From: JAXIHJ01 sp034189755 | Lineage (GTDB): Bacteria > Planctomycetota > Phycisphaerae > SM23-33 | DNA length: 34,578 nt | Direction: 5' to 3' | Assembly: GCA_034189755.1 (NCBI GenBank) | Contig: JAXIHJ010000103.1 | Span: forward strand, 1 to 34,578 | Shown here: positions 1 through 8,136 of the stretch, piece by piece | Layout: every line of letters starts with the position of its first letter | Numbering within the stretch: the stretch's first letter is position 1 | Notes under the pieces: model-generated | What the model was told of the DNA's origin: nothing | Databases searched by the model: none | What the model saw: the letters and a program-made list of their open reading frames with translations, nothing else | Position numbers and translations under genes: made by a program

Positions 1-2639
1 GCCTGCCGAAAGGAACAGAGATCGTCGAGTCTGACGGAAACTATGTACCGGACAGCCATCGGATCATCACGACCGTGGGGCGGTGCATACTGAACGACAT
101 CCTGCCTGAAGGCATGCCGTTCTACAATTACGCGCTCGGCCAAAGGGGTGCCGGCAGAGTCATCAGCGATTGCTATCAGATACTTGGCCGGGGCGCCACG
201 CTCGAACTGCTGGACGACATCAAGAACCTGGGCTTCAGGTATTCAACCCTGGCGGGGCTTTCTTTTGGCGTGACCGACCTTCGCGTTCCCGACAACAAGC
301 AAGCCATTCTTGACGAGGCCCAAAAATGCGTCGATCAAATCGAAAAAGATTACCAGGCCGACGCCATTACCGAAGGCGAACGATACAATCAGATCGTGGA
401 CGTGTGGATTCACGCTCGTGAAAAGGTCACCAAGAGCCTGCTTGAGGCTCTCCAGCATGATCGGCGCGAGGACGCCCCGGCCTACGTTAATCCGGTCTGG
501 CTGATGACCGACTCGGGCGCCCGCGGCAATACGGACCAGATCCGCCAGTTAGCCGGCATGCGAGGACTAATGAGCAAACCCTCCGGCGAGATTATCGAAA
601 CGCCGATTAAAGCCAACTTCCGCGAAGGCCTGACGGTGCTGGAGTACTTCAGCTCAACGCATGGCGCCCGAAAAGGCCTGGCCGATACGGCACTGAAAAC
701 AGCCGACTCGGGCTACCTCACCCGCAAACTTGCCGATGTGGCGCAGAACGTCGTCATAGGCAAACTGGATTGCGGCACACTTAAGGGTATTAACAAAACC
801 GCCATTTACAAGGGCGAGCAGGTGGACGTGCCGTTAAGAGAAATGATCGTCGGGCGCGTAGCCATGGAGAACATCGTCAATCCCATCACGGATAAAAGGA
901 TTGTCCGGGAGAATGATATTATCAACGAGCAAGCGGCCGGGGAGATTGAAGAACTTGGCATGGAAACCATAAGGGTACGCAGCCCGCTGACGTGTGAGTG
1001 CCCGCTGGGTATTTGTGCCAAGTGCTACGGCGAGGACCTTTCCACCGGCAAGCTGGTGGAAGAGGGCCTGGCCGTGGGCATCATCGGCGCACAGTCCATA
1101 GGCGAGCCTGGCACACAGCTTACGATGCGTACCTTCCACACCGGCGGCGTGGCCACCCGCTCGGTCGTCGAAAGCAGCAGGCTTGCCACCGTAGCCGGCA
1201 AGGTCCAGTACCGCAATCTGAATGCCGTTGATGTCAAAGGTCCGAAAGGCAACAAGATACTATTGGCCCTGAAACGCAACGGTGAACTGGCCATCCTGGA
1301 CAAAAAGGATCGCGAACTGGAGAAGTACAAGGTGCCTTACGGCGCTACGATACTCGTAGCCGAAGGGGCTACGGCCAAACCGGGTATGCCTCTGGTAACC
1401 TGGGACCCGCACCGCGTGCCGATCCTCGCCGAGGCAACCGGCGTGGTCCGGTTCCAGGACATCGAAGAGGGCGAGACCGTTCGCATTGAGGCCGAGCGAG
1501 CCGGAGCCGGCCGACGCTTCGTCGTGATCGAGCACAAGGGTGAAAAGCACCCGCGGATTGTCATCGAGGACAAGGCAGGCCAAATTCTGGACTTCCACTA
1601 CCTGCCCGCCAAGGCACGCCTGGAGGTCGAAGAAGGCCAGTCCGTCAAACCAGGCAGACTGCTTGCCCACCAGCCCAGAGAGGTCTCCGGCACGCAGGAT
1701 ATTACCGGCGGCCTGCCGCGAGTGACCGAGATATTCGAGGCCCGCAAGCCGCAAGAGCCGGCCGCCATGGCGGAAATCTCCGGGCGGGTCGAACTGCGAA
1801 CCGACAAGCGCCGCGGCAAAATGACAATTACGGTCCGCAGTGAATCCGCCATGGAACGTGAGCACCATGTCCCGCACGACCGGCACCTGCTGGTGCACAC
1901 CGGCGATTATGTCGAGGCCGGCGACCCGCTGACCGAAGGGCCGCTCGTGCCGCACGACATATTGGACATCCGCGGCGAGGAGGCTCTGCAACAGTATCTG
2001 TTGACCGAGGTCCAGAGCGTCTATCGCGGCCAGGGCGTAACCATCAACGACAAACACATCGAGGTCATCCTTACCCAGATGCTGAGGAAAGTAAGGGTCG
2101 AATCGATCGGCGACAGCGATCTTTTGCCGGGGGATGTGATTGACAAATTTAGGTTTGTCTCCGAGAATAAAAGACTTGCGCAATCGTTTAGGGTCACTGA
2201 CGGCGGCGACACCGAGTTCGTCAAGGGCGATATAGTTCTTCGCGACAAGATCGAGTCGGCCAATGCGGAAGTCGAGGCCCAGGGTGGTCAGATAGCCAAG
2301 ACCCGCAGGCCCAAGCCGGCAACCGCCAGGACGCTGCTGCTGGGTATCACGAAGGCGTCGTTGCAGTCGGAAAGTTTCCTGTCGGCCGCCAGCTTCCAGG
2401 AAAGTACAAAGGTTTTTACGGAGGCTTCGCTGGCAGGCAAGGTGGACGAGTTGCTCGGCCTGAAAGAGAACGTGATTCTCGGCCACCTGATTCCGGCCGG
2501 CACGAGCTTCAAGCCGTACGTGAATATGCGAATGAAACGCCTGGTCGAGTTGCCGGAGCTGGCCGGCGCCGAAACCGAAGAGCTGACCGAGGCGCAGATT
2601 ACACAGGCCGTTCAGCAGGCGCTGACCGGACAAAGTTAA
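1..2639 (+). CDS. rpoC: DNA-directed RNA polymerase subunit beta' (5' end outside window)
   Basis: This is the largest subunit of RNA polymerase, carrying the bridge helix and trigger loop of the active site. The frame is open from base 3, so the true start lies upstream; the GTG at 75 is an internal codon within a conserved beta' stretch. About 879 codons are present, against roughly 1400 for the E. coli protein, so the N-terminal clamp and the catalytic NADFDGD loop are missing here. Visible landmarks are the second zinc site (LDCGT near 769, then a C-x-C-x5-C-x2-C cluster near 990-1025), the trigger-loop motif GAQSIGEPGTQLTMRTFHTG near 1085-1145, and the C-terminal stretch ITKASLQSESFLSAASFQE near 2345-2400. 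Downstream is rpsL after a 101-bp gap containing a heptamer repeat. Confidence 0.99.
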   Translation, partial: LPKGTEIVESDGNYVPDSHRIITTVGRCILNDILPEGMPFYNYALGQRGAGRVISDCYQILGRGATLELLDDIKNLGFRYSTLAGLSFGVTDLRVPDNKQAILDEAQKCVDQIEKDYQADAITEGERYNQIVDVWIHAREKVTKSLLEALQHDRREDAPAYVNPVWLMTDSGARGNTDQIRQLAGMRGLMSKPSGEIIETPIKANFREGLTVLEYFSSTHGARKGLADTALKTADSGYLTRKLADVAQNVVIGKLDCGTLKGINKTAIYKGEQVDVPLREMIVGRVAMENIVNPITDKRIVRENDIINEQAAGEIEELGMETIRVRSPLTCECPLGICAKCYGEDLSTGKLVEEGLAVGIIGAQSIGEPGTQLTMRTFHTGGVATRSVVESSRLATVAGKVQYRNLNAVDVKGPKGNKILLALKRNGELAILDKKDRELEKYKVPYGATILVAEGATAKPGMPLVTWDPHRVPILAEATGVVRFQDIEEGETVRIEAERAGAGRRFVVIEHKGEKHPRIVIEDKAGQILDFHYLPAKARLEVEEGQSVKPGRLLAHQPREVSGTQDITGGLPRVTEIFEARKPQEPAAMAEISGRVELRTDKRRGKMTITVRSESAMEREHHVPHDRHLLVHTGDYVEAGDPLTEGPLVPHDILDIRGEEALQQYLLTEVQSVYRGQGVTINDKHIEVILTQMLRKVRVESIGDSDLLPGDVIDKFRFVSENKRLAQSFRVTDGGDTEFVKGDIVLRDKIESANAEVEAQGGQIAKTRRPKPATARTLLLGITKASLQSESFLSAASFQESTKVFTEASLAGKVDELLGLKENVILGHLIPAGTSFKPYVNMRMKRLVELPELAGAETEELTEAQITQAVQQALTGQS

Positions 2640-2645
2640 GGGAAA

Positions 2646-2730
2646 CCGTAATCCGTAATTGGTAACCGACGATTCGGCATACAAACCCGATTACGGATTA
2701 CGAGTTACGAGTTACGAGTTACGGATTACA
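2646..2730. repeat. Heptamer tandem repeat forming an inverted repeat between rpoC and rpsL
   Basis: Six perfectly phased 7-mers fill 2689-2730: GATTACG twice, AGTTACG three times and GATTACA once. On the left, 2646-2659 (CCGTAATCCGTAAT) is the reverse complement of 2690-2703 at 13 of 14 positions, so the transcript can fold into a long stem with a loop of about 30 nt. The repeat ends directly at the GAGG ribosome-binding site of rpsL (2731-2734). I recall similar degenerate heptamers in other bacterial genomes but cannot verify a family name. No T-run follows, so it is not an ordinary intrinsic terminator. Confidence 0.85.
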
Positions 2731-2740
2731 GAGGTTCCAA

Positions 2741-3112
2741 ATGCCGACTATCAACCAACTGGTGCGTGGGCCGAGGAAAATTCAGAAGGCCAAGAAGAAA
2801 AACGTGGCCCTGGAAGCTTCCCCACAGAAACGAGGCGTGTGTCTGCTGGTCAAAACAGTCACCCCGAAGAAGCCGAATTCGGCCCTGCGGAAGGTTGCGC
2901 GGGTGCGATTGAGCAACGGCAAGGAAGTGACGGCCTACATTCCCGGTATCGATCATAACTTGCAGGAGCACAGCATTGTGCTGGTTCGCGGTGGGCGGGT
3001 CCGTGACCTTCCTGGCGTGCGGTATCATATTGTCCGCGGGACACTGGACTCCCTCGGTGTTGACGGCCGAAAGCAGGGACGTAGCAAGTACGGCGTGAAA
3101 AAACCAAAGTAG
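2741..3112 (+). CDS. rpsL: 30S ribosomal protein S12
   Basis: S12 is a decoding-centre protein of the small subunit and the classic streptomycin-resistance locus. The 123-residue product has the family's usual length. The conserved loop TPKKPNSALRK and the segment GGRVRDLPGVRYHIVRG, both facing the A site, are intact, and no substitution typical of resistance stands out. The ATG is preceded by GAGG 6 nt upstream. It is the first gene of the str-type group and lies 18 bp before rpsG; the repeat element at 2646-2730 sits immediately in front of it and may affect its expression. Confidence 0.99.
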   Translation: MPTINQLVRGPRKIQKAKKKNVALEASPQKRGVCLLVKTVTPKKPNSALRKVARVRLSNGKEVTAYIPGIDHNLQEHSIVLVRGGRVRDLPGVRYHIVRGTLDSLGVDGRKQGRSKYGVKKPK

Positions 3113-3130
3113 CCCTACGGAAAGATCAAA

Positions 3131-3607
3131 ATGGCGGTCAAGAAGTTTACAGCATCGACAAAGCAACTGGCGCCGGACCCGCGGTTTGGCAATAAACTGG
3201 TCAGCAAGTTCATCAACAACATAATGTGGGACGGCAAGAAATCCGTGGCACAACGCATCTTTTATGATGCGTTGGACATCATTGCCAAGAAAATCAAAGA
3301 TGCCCCGCCGCTGGAAGTGTTTGAGAAGGCCATCGATAACGTCAAGCCGATGATCGAGGTTCGCTCCAAGCGTGTCGGCGGCGCCAACTATCAGGTGCCG
3401 ATGCAGGTTAACAGGAAGCGGCAGCTTTCGCTGGCAATTCGCTGGATACGCGACGCGGTTCGCTCCGGTTCCGGCCAGCCTACCGCCGTGCGGTTGGCCA
3501 ATGAGTTGATGGCCGCCTATCGCGGCGAGGGTTCTGCCATGACGACGCGCGAGAACATACACAGAATGGCCGAGGCCAACAAGGCCTTCGCGCATTTTGC
3601 CTGGTGA
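3131..3607 (+). CDS. rpsG: 30S ribosomal protein S7
   Basis: S7 is a primary 16S rRNA-binding protein that nucleates assembly of the 30S head and contacts the E site. At 158 residues it is close to the usual 156. The motif VGGANYQVPMQVNRKRQ corresponds to the beta-hairpin region; the more common form is YQVPVEVRPERR, so this copy is slightly unusual there. The C-terminal segment with NIHRMAEANKAFAHFAW is canonical. A GGAAAG ribosome-binding site precedes the ATG. A 378-bp non-coding stretch separates it from fusA, which is long for this block. Confidence 0.98.
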   Translation: MAVKKFTASTKQLAPDPRFGNKLVSKFINNIMWDGKKSVAQRIFYDALDIIAKKIKDAPPLEVFEKAIDNVKPMIEVRSKRVGGANYQVPMQVNRKRQLSLAIRWIRDAVRSGSGQPTAVRLANELMAAYRGEGSAMTTRENIHRMAEANKAFAHFAW

Positions 3608-3985
3608 TTAGAGTGCCTTAGTCTTTTGTGGATATAACAGCATTAGCCTGGCGGCCAGTTCATAATGGCCGAAAGAAGCGGTGTTGATTGAATCGTTCGC
3701 AGCTGAATGGCCAATAGCAGCAGCGGCGGACGACCCCGGTCGTGTGTAAGGGCCGGGGCTCAGAAAAGTCCCTCCGGGGACGCTTGAGATAGGACAACCG
3801 GATCGGTCTGCTCTATGGTTCGACCCTTCGAGACGCACTTGCGAAGGTCGAAACCTCAAGACCGGCGCCTGCCGGGGCTCCGGCGGGCCAAAGGCAGTTT
3901 TCCTGTCGTTGTGAGTTTTGTGTGCGCGGAAGCTTTAGAAGCGCCCGCGTACACGGGGTCCGTGTATCCGGACCGAGGAAGGCGT
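3608..3985 (+). promoter_or_regulatory. Hairpin-rich rpsG-fusA intergenic leader
   Basis: No convincing gene lies in these 378 bp. By eye they contain a series of stem-loops: 3653-3657/3666-3670, 3734-3739/3753-3758, 3768-3772/3777-3781, a long one at 3817-3830/3842-3855 (about 13 pairs with two small bulges), 3871-3875/3880-3884, and CGCGG 3925-3929 with CCGCG 3945-3949. Two final hairpins compete: ACACGG/CCGTGT (3951-3956/3960-3965) and GGTCCG/CGGACC (3957-3962/3969-3974). The second ends one base before the GAGGAAGG ribosome-binding site of fusA. This resembles a translational control leader, but the function is inference. Confidence 0.5.
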
Positions 3986-6067
3986 GTGTCTAAAGAGTTG
4001 AGACAACTTCGAAACATCGGCGTGATGGCCCACATCGACGCCGGCAAGACTACCGTCACCGAGCGGATCCTGTACTTCGCCGGCAGGACGTACAAAATCG
4101 GTGAAGTTCATGACGGGACGGCGGTTATGGACTACCTCGAAGAAGAACAGCAACGAGGTATTACGATTACTTCTGCCGCCACAACGTTCAGTTGGAGCGA
4201 CCATACGATCAATCTGATCGATACGCCCGGCCACGTGGACTTCACCATCGAGGTGGAGCGATCTTTGCACGTGTTGGACGGGGCGGTGGCGGTATTCTGC
4301 GGCGTCGCCGGGGTCGAGGCGCAGTCGGAAACCGTCTGGCAACAGGCTGACAGGTATCGTGTACCAAGAATGTGTTTCGTCAACAAGCTGGACCGTCTCG
4401 GTGCGGACTTCGAGATGGCCATCGGTGAGATTGCCTCTCGTCTGTGCGGTAACCCGATTGTCCTTCAACTGCCCATGGGCGCCGCTGACGAGTTCGTAGG
4501 GCAGATCGACGTGCTGCGGCGAAAGGCCTACTTCTATGAGCCGGACGGCCTGGCGACCCGGATGTTGGAGCGGGAAGTGCCGGATGAGTACCGCGACCAG
4601 GTGGAAGTAGCCCGTCATGAGCTGATTGAAAAAGCGGCTGAAGCCGATGATGAGCTGATGGAAAAGTACCTGGCGGACGAATCGGCAATTGTCGAGGCGG
4701 ATATTGTCGCCGCGATCCGCCGAGGAACACTTTCCGGTGAGTTGCACCCGGTGTTGTGCGGCTCGGCGCTGAAGCACATGGGCACCAGGTTGCTGCTGAA
4801 TGCGGTAGTGGACTACCTGCCCAGCCCGCTCGATATGCCGCCAGTTCGCGGCCACAAAAACACCCAAAGCGACGTGATCATCGAACGCTCGCCCAGCGGC
4901 GACGAACCTTTTTCAGCCATCGTGTTCAAAATTATTTCCGACCAGCACGGCGACCTGAATTTCATCCGGGTCTACAGCGGTACGCTGAAAGCCGGTACGC
5001 GAGTGCTCAACAGTACGCATGACAAAAAAGAAATTGTTTCGCGCATTTGGGAGATGCACGCCAAACAGCGCATCCGCCGCGAAGAAGCGCTGCCGGGCGA
5101 CATCGTGGCGGTGGTGGGCCTGAAGGTAAGCCTTACCGGTGATACGCTGTGTGATCCGCGACATCCAATCGTGCTGGAGCGGCTGATATTTCCTGATCCG
5201 GTCATCACGATGTCCATCGAGCCGCGAACCAACGCCGACAAGCAGAGGCTGGCTGACTCGCTGAATAGTCTGAGACGTGAGGATCCGAGCTTCAAATACC
5301 GTTACGATTCCGAAACCGGGCAGACCACGATCTCCGGCATGGGCGAGCTGCACCTGGAGATCGTCAAGAACAAGCTGATCCGCGACGCCGGTCTGGGCGT
5401 TCACGTCGGCAGGCCGTCCGTCGCCTACAAGGAGACGATCCAGGCCACTGCCGAGGCCGAGGGACGCTTCATTCGTCAAACAGGCGGGCGAGGCCAGTTT
5501 GGTGTGGTGCTGCTTCGTGTCGAGCCGTACGTCCCGGCCAAACCGGACGACGAGCCGATTACTTTTGAGGATGCCACCAAAGGTGGTGTCGTCCCACGGG
5601 AGTATATCTCCTCCGTGGCTCGAGGCGTCAACGACGCCGCCACGAGCGGCCCACTTGCGGGCTATCCCCTGCTGAACATCAAGGCGACGCTGCTGGACGG
5701 TAAATACCACCCGGTGGACAGCAGCGATATTGCCTTCCAGCAGGCCGCCACACTGGCGTTCAACGCAGCGGTGGAAAAAGCCTCGCCGGTATTCCTGGAG
5801 CCAATCATGCGGCTTCAGGTAACCACGCCGGGAGAGTATCTCGGGGCCGTTACGGGCGACCTGAACAGCCGCCGGGCGGAGATCAAACAGGTTGAGCATC
5901 GTGGCCGCTTCAGGGTTTTGCAGGCCAGAGTGCCCCTGGCGGAAATGTTCGGTTACGCCACGCAACTCCGCTCCCTGACGCAGGGGCGGGGCACCAGCAC
6001 GATGGAGCCGCACAGCTATGCTCCATCGCCGGTACACGTAGCCGAGCAAATACTGCGGTATGTTTAG
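3986..6067 (+). CDS. fusA: Elongation factor G
   Basis: EF-G is the GTPase that drives tRNA-mRNA translocation on the ribosome. I start it at GTG 3986, placed after GAGGAAGG (3975-3982), which gives 693 residues, the normal family length. A longer in-frame reading from 3815 would add 57 residues with no EF-G similarity. G motifs: P-loop AHIDAGKT (15-22), switch RGITI (57-61), DTPGH (79-83) and NKLD (133-136). The domain IV loop YHPVDSSDIAFQQAA carries the conserved His that enters the decoding site. tuf, which normally follows, is absent; rpsJ comes next. The NKLDRLG wording differs from the common NKMDRTG and recalls mitochondrial-type/spd EF-G, so the subfamily is uncertain. Confidence 0.97.
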   Translation: MSKELRQLRNIGVMAHIDAGKTTVTERILYFAGRTYKIGEVHDGTAVMDYLEEEQQRGITITSAATTFSWSDHTINLIDTPGHVDFTIEVERSLHVLDGAVAVFCGVAGVEAQSETVWQQADRYRVPRMCFVNKLDRLGADFEMAIGEIASRLCGNPIVLQLPMGAADEFVGQIDVLRRKAYFYEPDGLATRMLEREVPDEYRDQVEVARHELIEKAAEADDELMEKYLADESAIVEADIVAAIRRGTLSGELHPVLCGSALKHMGTRLLLNAVVDYLPSPLDMPPVRGHKNTQSDVIIERSPSGDEPFSAIVFKIISDQHGDLNFIRVYSGTLKAGTRVLNSTHDKKEIVSRIWEMHAKQRIRREEALPGDIVAVVGLKVSLTGDTLCDPRHPIVLERLIFPDPVITMSIEPRTNADKQRLADSLNSLRREDPSFKYRYDSETGQTTISGMGELHLEIVKNKLIRDAGLGVHVGRPSVAYKETIQATAEAEGRFIRQTGGRGQFGVVLLRVEPYVPAKPDDEPITFEDATKGGVVPREYISSVARGVNDAATSGPLAGYPLLNIKATLLDGKYHPVDSSDIAFQQAATLAFNAAVEKASPVFLEPIMRLQVTTPGEYLGAVTGDLNSRRAEIKQVEHRGRFRVLQARVPLAEMFGYATQLRSLTQGRGTSTMEPHSYAPSPVHVAEQILRYV

Positions 6068-6119
6068 GCCATGAAAAGAGATGGACGTAAAGAATATGGA
6101 AAAAAACGTTCGTAGGTGA

Positions 6120-6147
6120 TTGACAGAAAAAAAAGAATCCGTATTTT
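6120..6147 (+). promoter_or_regulatory. Candidate sigma70-type promoter for the S10 gene block
   Basis: A perfect -35 TTGACA at 6120-6125 is followed, after 16 nt, by TATTTT at 6142-6147 (4 of 6 matches to TATAAT). The surrounding 143-bp fusA-rpsJ gap is much more A+T-rich than the genes beside it, which suits a promoter. A small stem-loop, TTCTGC/GCAGAA (6155-6160/6172-6177), lies in what would be the early leader. It suggests the S10-spc-alpha genes can be transcribed separately from rpoC-fusA. Confidence 0.6.
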
Positions 6148-6210
6148 AGAGAGATTCTGCATTTTGCCCCGGCAGAAATAGACTCGAGGCAGGATCGGAA
6201 AGAACCTTAT

Positions 6211-6519
6211 ATGGTACAGGACAAGATACGCATTCGGATGGAAGCTTATGACCACCGGGCGCTGGACGCCTCGGCGAAGGATATCGTGGACCACGCCGAA
6301 CGGACAGGTGCGAGGGTGTGCGGCCCGATCCCGCTGCCGACAAGGATCGAGCGATATACCGTGTTGCGAAGTCCCCACGTGGACAAGAAATCCCGCGAGC
6401 AGTTTGAAATGCGGACACACAAACGGATCATCGACATCTACGAACCGACCGTCCGAACGGTCGAGGCGCTGAACCGCCTGGTCGTTCCGGCCGGCGTGTT
6501 TATCAAGATCAAGGCATAG
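6211..6519 (+). CDS. rpsJ: 30S ribosomal protein S10
   Basis: S10 is a 30S head protein; in other bacteria it also acts as NusE in transcription antitermination. The product has 102 residues, the family norm. Diagnostic segments are GPIPLPTRIERYTVLRSPHV and the C-terminal RTHKRIIDIYEPT, both intact. Only a weak purine-rich ribosome-binding site (GGAAAGAA) precedes the ATG. It is the first gene of the S10 block, just downstream of the candidate promoter at 6120-6147 and 10 bp before rplC. Confidence 0.99.
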   Translation: MVQDKIRIRMEAYDHRALDASAKDIVDHAERTGARVCGPIPLPTRIERYTVLRSPHVDKKSREQFEMRTHKRIIDIYEPTVRTVEALNRLVVPAGVFIKIKA

Positions 6520-6529
6520 GGCAAGAGCA

Positions 6530-7201
6530 ATGCAGGCGGCCATACTGGGCAAAAAAATCGGCATGACCCAAGTCTACGACGAGAACGGCTCGTTGCAGCC
6601 GGTTACCATCGTCCAGGCTGGCCCGTGCAGCGTGATGCAGGTCAAGACGGCTGAAACCGATGGGTACAACGCGGTCCAGCTCGGCTTCGAGGACGTTAAG
6701 TCCCATCGCGCGACGAAGCCGCAGATCGGCCATGCAGCCAAAGCCGGCGTAAAGCCCGCCAAGCTGGTCAGGGAAATCCGCCTCGCCGAAGCGGCCGACG
6801 GCGTAGAGGCCGGGCAGAACATTACGGTTGAGGTGTTCGAGGGCATCGCCTACGTGGATGTAGTCGGAACTACGAAGGGCAAGGGCTTTGCCGGCGGGAT
6901 GAAACGGCACGGCTTTAAGGGCCAGCCCGCCAGTCACGGCACGGAGCGGAAGCATCGCGCGCCCGGTTCGATTAGCTCGCATTCGTCCAATGCCGGCACA
7001 GGCCCGAAGATCAAGAAGGGCAAGCGTATGGCCGGGCATATGGGCACCCAACGCTGTACCGCTCGGAATCATAAACTCGTCGGCGTCAACAAGGCCGACA
7101 ACGTGCTGCTGATAAAAGGCTCCGTGCCCGGCGCCAACAGCGGGTTTCTTATCATAAGACAGAGCAAGACGGCAAAAATTAACAAGGCGTCAGCGGGATA
7201 G
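6530..7201 (+). CDS. rplC: 50S ribosomal protein L3
   Basis: L3 binds 23S rRNA early in assembly and extends a loop toward the peptidyl-transferase centre. At 223 residues it is within the family range. Recognisable parts are the N-terminal LGKKIGMTQVYDE, the central GTTKGKGFAGGMKRHGFKG and the loop end KGKRMAGHMG. The loop carries a short insertion of about four residues (SSHSSNAGTGPKI) where E. coli has the segment with the methylated glutamine of the GNQ type, so that site is not conserved here. The reverse strand over this gene is open for long stretches, but that is a shadow of the coding frame. Confidence 0.98.
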   Translation: MQAAILGKKIGMTQVYDENGSLQPVTIVQAGPCSVMQVKTAETDGYNAVQLGFEDVKSHRATKPQIGHAAKAGVKPAKLVREIRLAEAADGVEAGQNITVEVFEGIAYVDVVGTTKGKGFAGGMKRHGFKGQPASHGTERKHRAPGSISSHSSNAGTGPKIKKGKRMAGHMGTQRCTARNHKLVGVNKADNVLLIKGSVPGANSGFLIIRQSKTAKINKASAG

Positions 7202-7207
7202 GGCATC

Positions 7208-7837
7208 GTGTTGGAAATTCCGGTATATAACGTTGAAGGTGAGAAGATCGACACCTGGAAGGTAGAAGAAGCGGCCTTCGGCGGCAAGGTAAATACCTCG
7301 CTGCTGAAGCAGGCTATTGTTGCCTACCACGCCAACAGGCGACAGGGAACGGCGGCGACCAAAGGCCGCAGCCAGGTGGACGGCTCCACGCGGAAGATTT
7401 TCCGCCAGAAAGGCACCGGCAATGCCCGACGCGGCAATATCCGCACCAACATCTTACGGGGCGGCGGCGTAGCTTTTGCGAAAAAGACACGCGATTTCCG
7501 CAAGGCCCTGCCTAAGAAGATGAGACAAGCCGCTTTGAAATCCGCCGTTCTCGCCAAGATGCTCGGCAACGATTTGGCGGTTATCGACGGATTGAACGTC
7601 GAGGCGCCGAAGACCCAATTGATGGCCGGCGTGTTGAGGAAGCTCAATATAAACCGTTCATGCCTGCTGGCCGCAGCCAAGCATGATCGAAATCTATGTC
7701 TCAGCGCCCGGAACATCCCTGACCTGACCGTCCGCGCCGCCGATGAGCTGAACGCGTTCGATGTCGCCACTCGCCAGAAGATGCTTTTAACTTCAGAAGC
7801 GGTGAAAGTCCTGATGGCGGAGGAGGCGGCGAAATGA
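7208..7837 (+). CDS. rplD: 50S ribosomal protein L4
   Basis: L4 lines the exit tunnel of the large subunit together with L22. The 209-residue product starts at GTG 7208, six bases after rplC. The long tunnel loop is recognisable from the arginine-rich segment GRSQVDGSTRKIFRQKGTGN through RGGGVAFAKKTRDF. In E. coli, L4 also represses its own S10 operon, but no homologous leader can be recognised here. The stop codon overlaps the rplW start as ATGA at 7834-7837, so the two are probably translationally coupled. Confidence 0.98.
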   Translation: MLEIPVYNVEGEKIDTWKVEEAAFGGKVNTSLLKQAIVAYHANRRQGTAATKGRSQVDGSTRKIFRQKGTGNARRGNIRTNILRGGGVAFAKKTRDFRKALPKKMRQAALKSAVLAKMLGNDLAVIDGLNVEAPKTQLMAGVLRKLNINRSCLLAAAKHDRNLCLSARNIPDLTVRAADELNAFDVATRQKMLLTSEAVKVLMAEEAAK

Positions 7838-8118
7838 AACACGAAGTGTACAACATAATCATCCGCCCCTTGGTTACGGAAAAGGGCACGTATCAGTCCG
7901 AAACCCGGAACGCCTATGCGTTCCAGGTGGCGGCAGACGCCAACAAAACCCAGATAAGGCAAGCGGTCGAGAAGATTTACGATGTGAAGGTTCTGTCTGT
8001 CCGTACGGCAACCCGAAAAGGCAAGCCGCGGCGGATGGGCTATAAGTGGGGCACGACCAGCCATTGGAAGAAAGCAGTCGTGGTCCTGCACCCGGAATAC
8101 CATATTGATCTGTTCTAG
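7834..8118 (+). CDS. rplW: 50S ribosomal protein L23
   Basis: L23 sits at the tunnel exit and is the docking site for trigger factor and SRP in well-studied bacteria. The 94-residue product has the family length and begins with the typical IIIRPLVTEKGTYQSE. The RNA-binding loop TRKGKPRRMGYKWG is present. The start overlaps the rplD stop by four bases, and rplB follows after 18 bp. Confidence 0.98.
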   Translation: MKHEVYNIIIRPLVTEKGTYQSETRNAYAFQVAADANKTQIRQAVEKIYDVKVLSVRTATRKGKPRRMGYKWGTTSHWKKAVVVLHPEYHIDLF

Positions 8119-8136
8119 GACCGTTTAAGAATTGTC

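Noticed and set aside
1260..2684. A 474-codon open frame on the minus strand over rpoC
   Set aside because: It mirrors the codon pattern of rpoC, whose product is unmistakable; no recognisable domain or ribosome-binding site supports the antisense reading.
2689..2730. CRISPR array
   Set aside because: Units are only 7 bp, directly adjacent and without spacers; no cas genes are nearby.
3633..3638. TATAAC as a -10 box after rpsG
   Set aside because: No acceptable -35 box lies 15-19 nt upstream.
3815..3985. Upstream extension of fusA by 57 codons
   Set aside because: No EF-G similarity, and the stretch is full of stem-loops; GTG 3986 has a good ribosome-binding site and gives the normal length.
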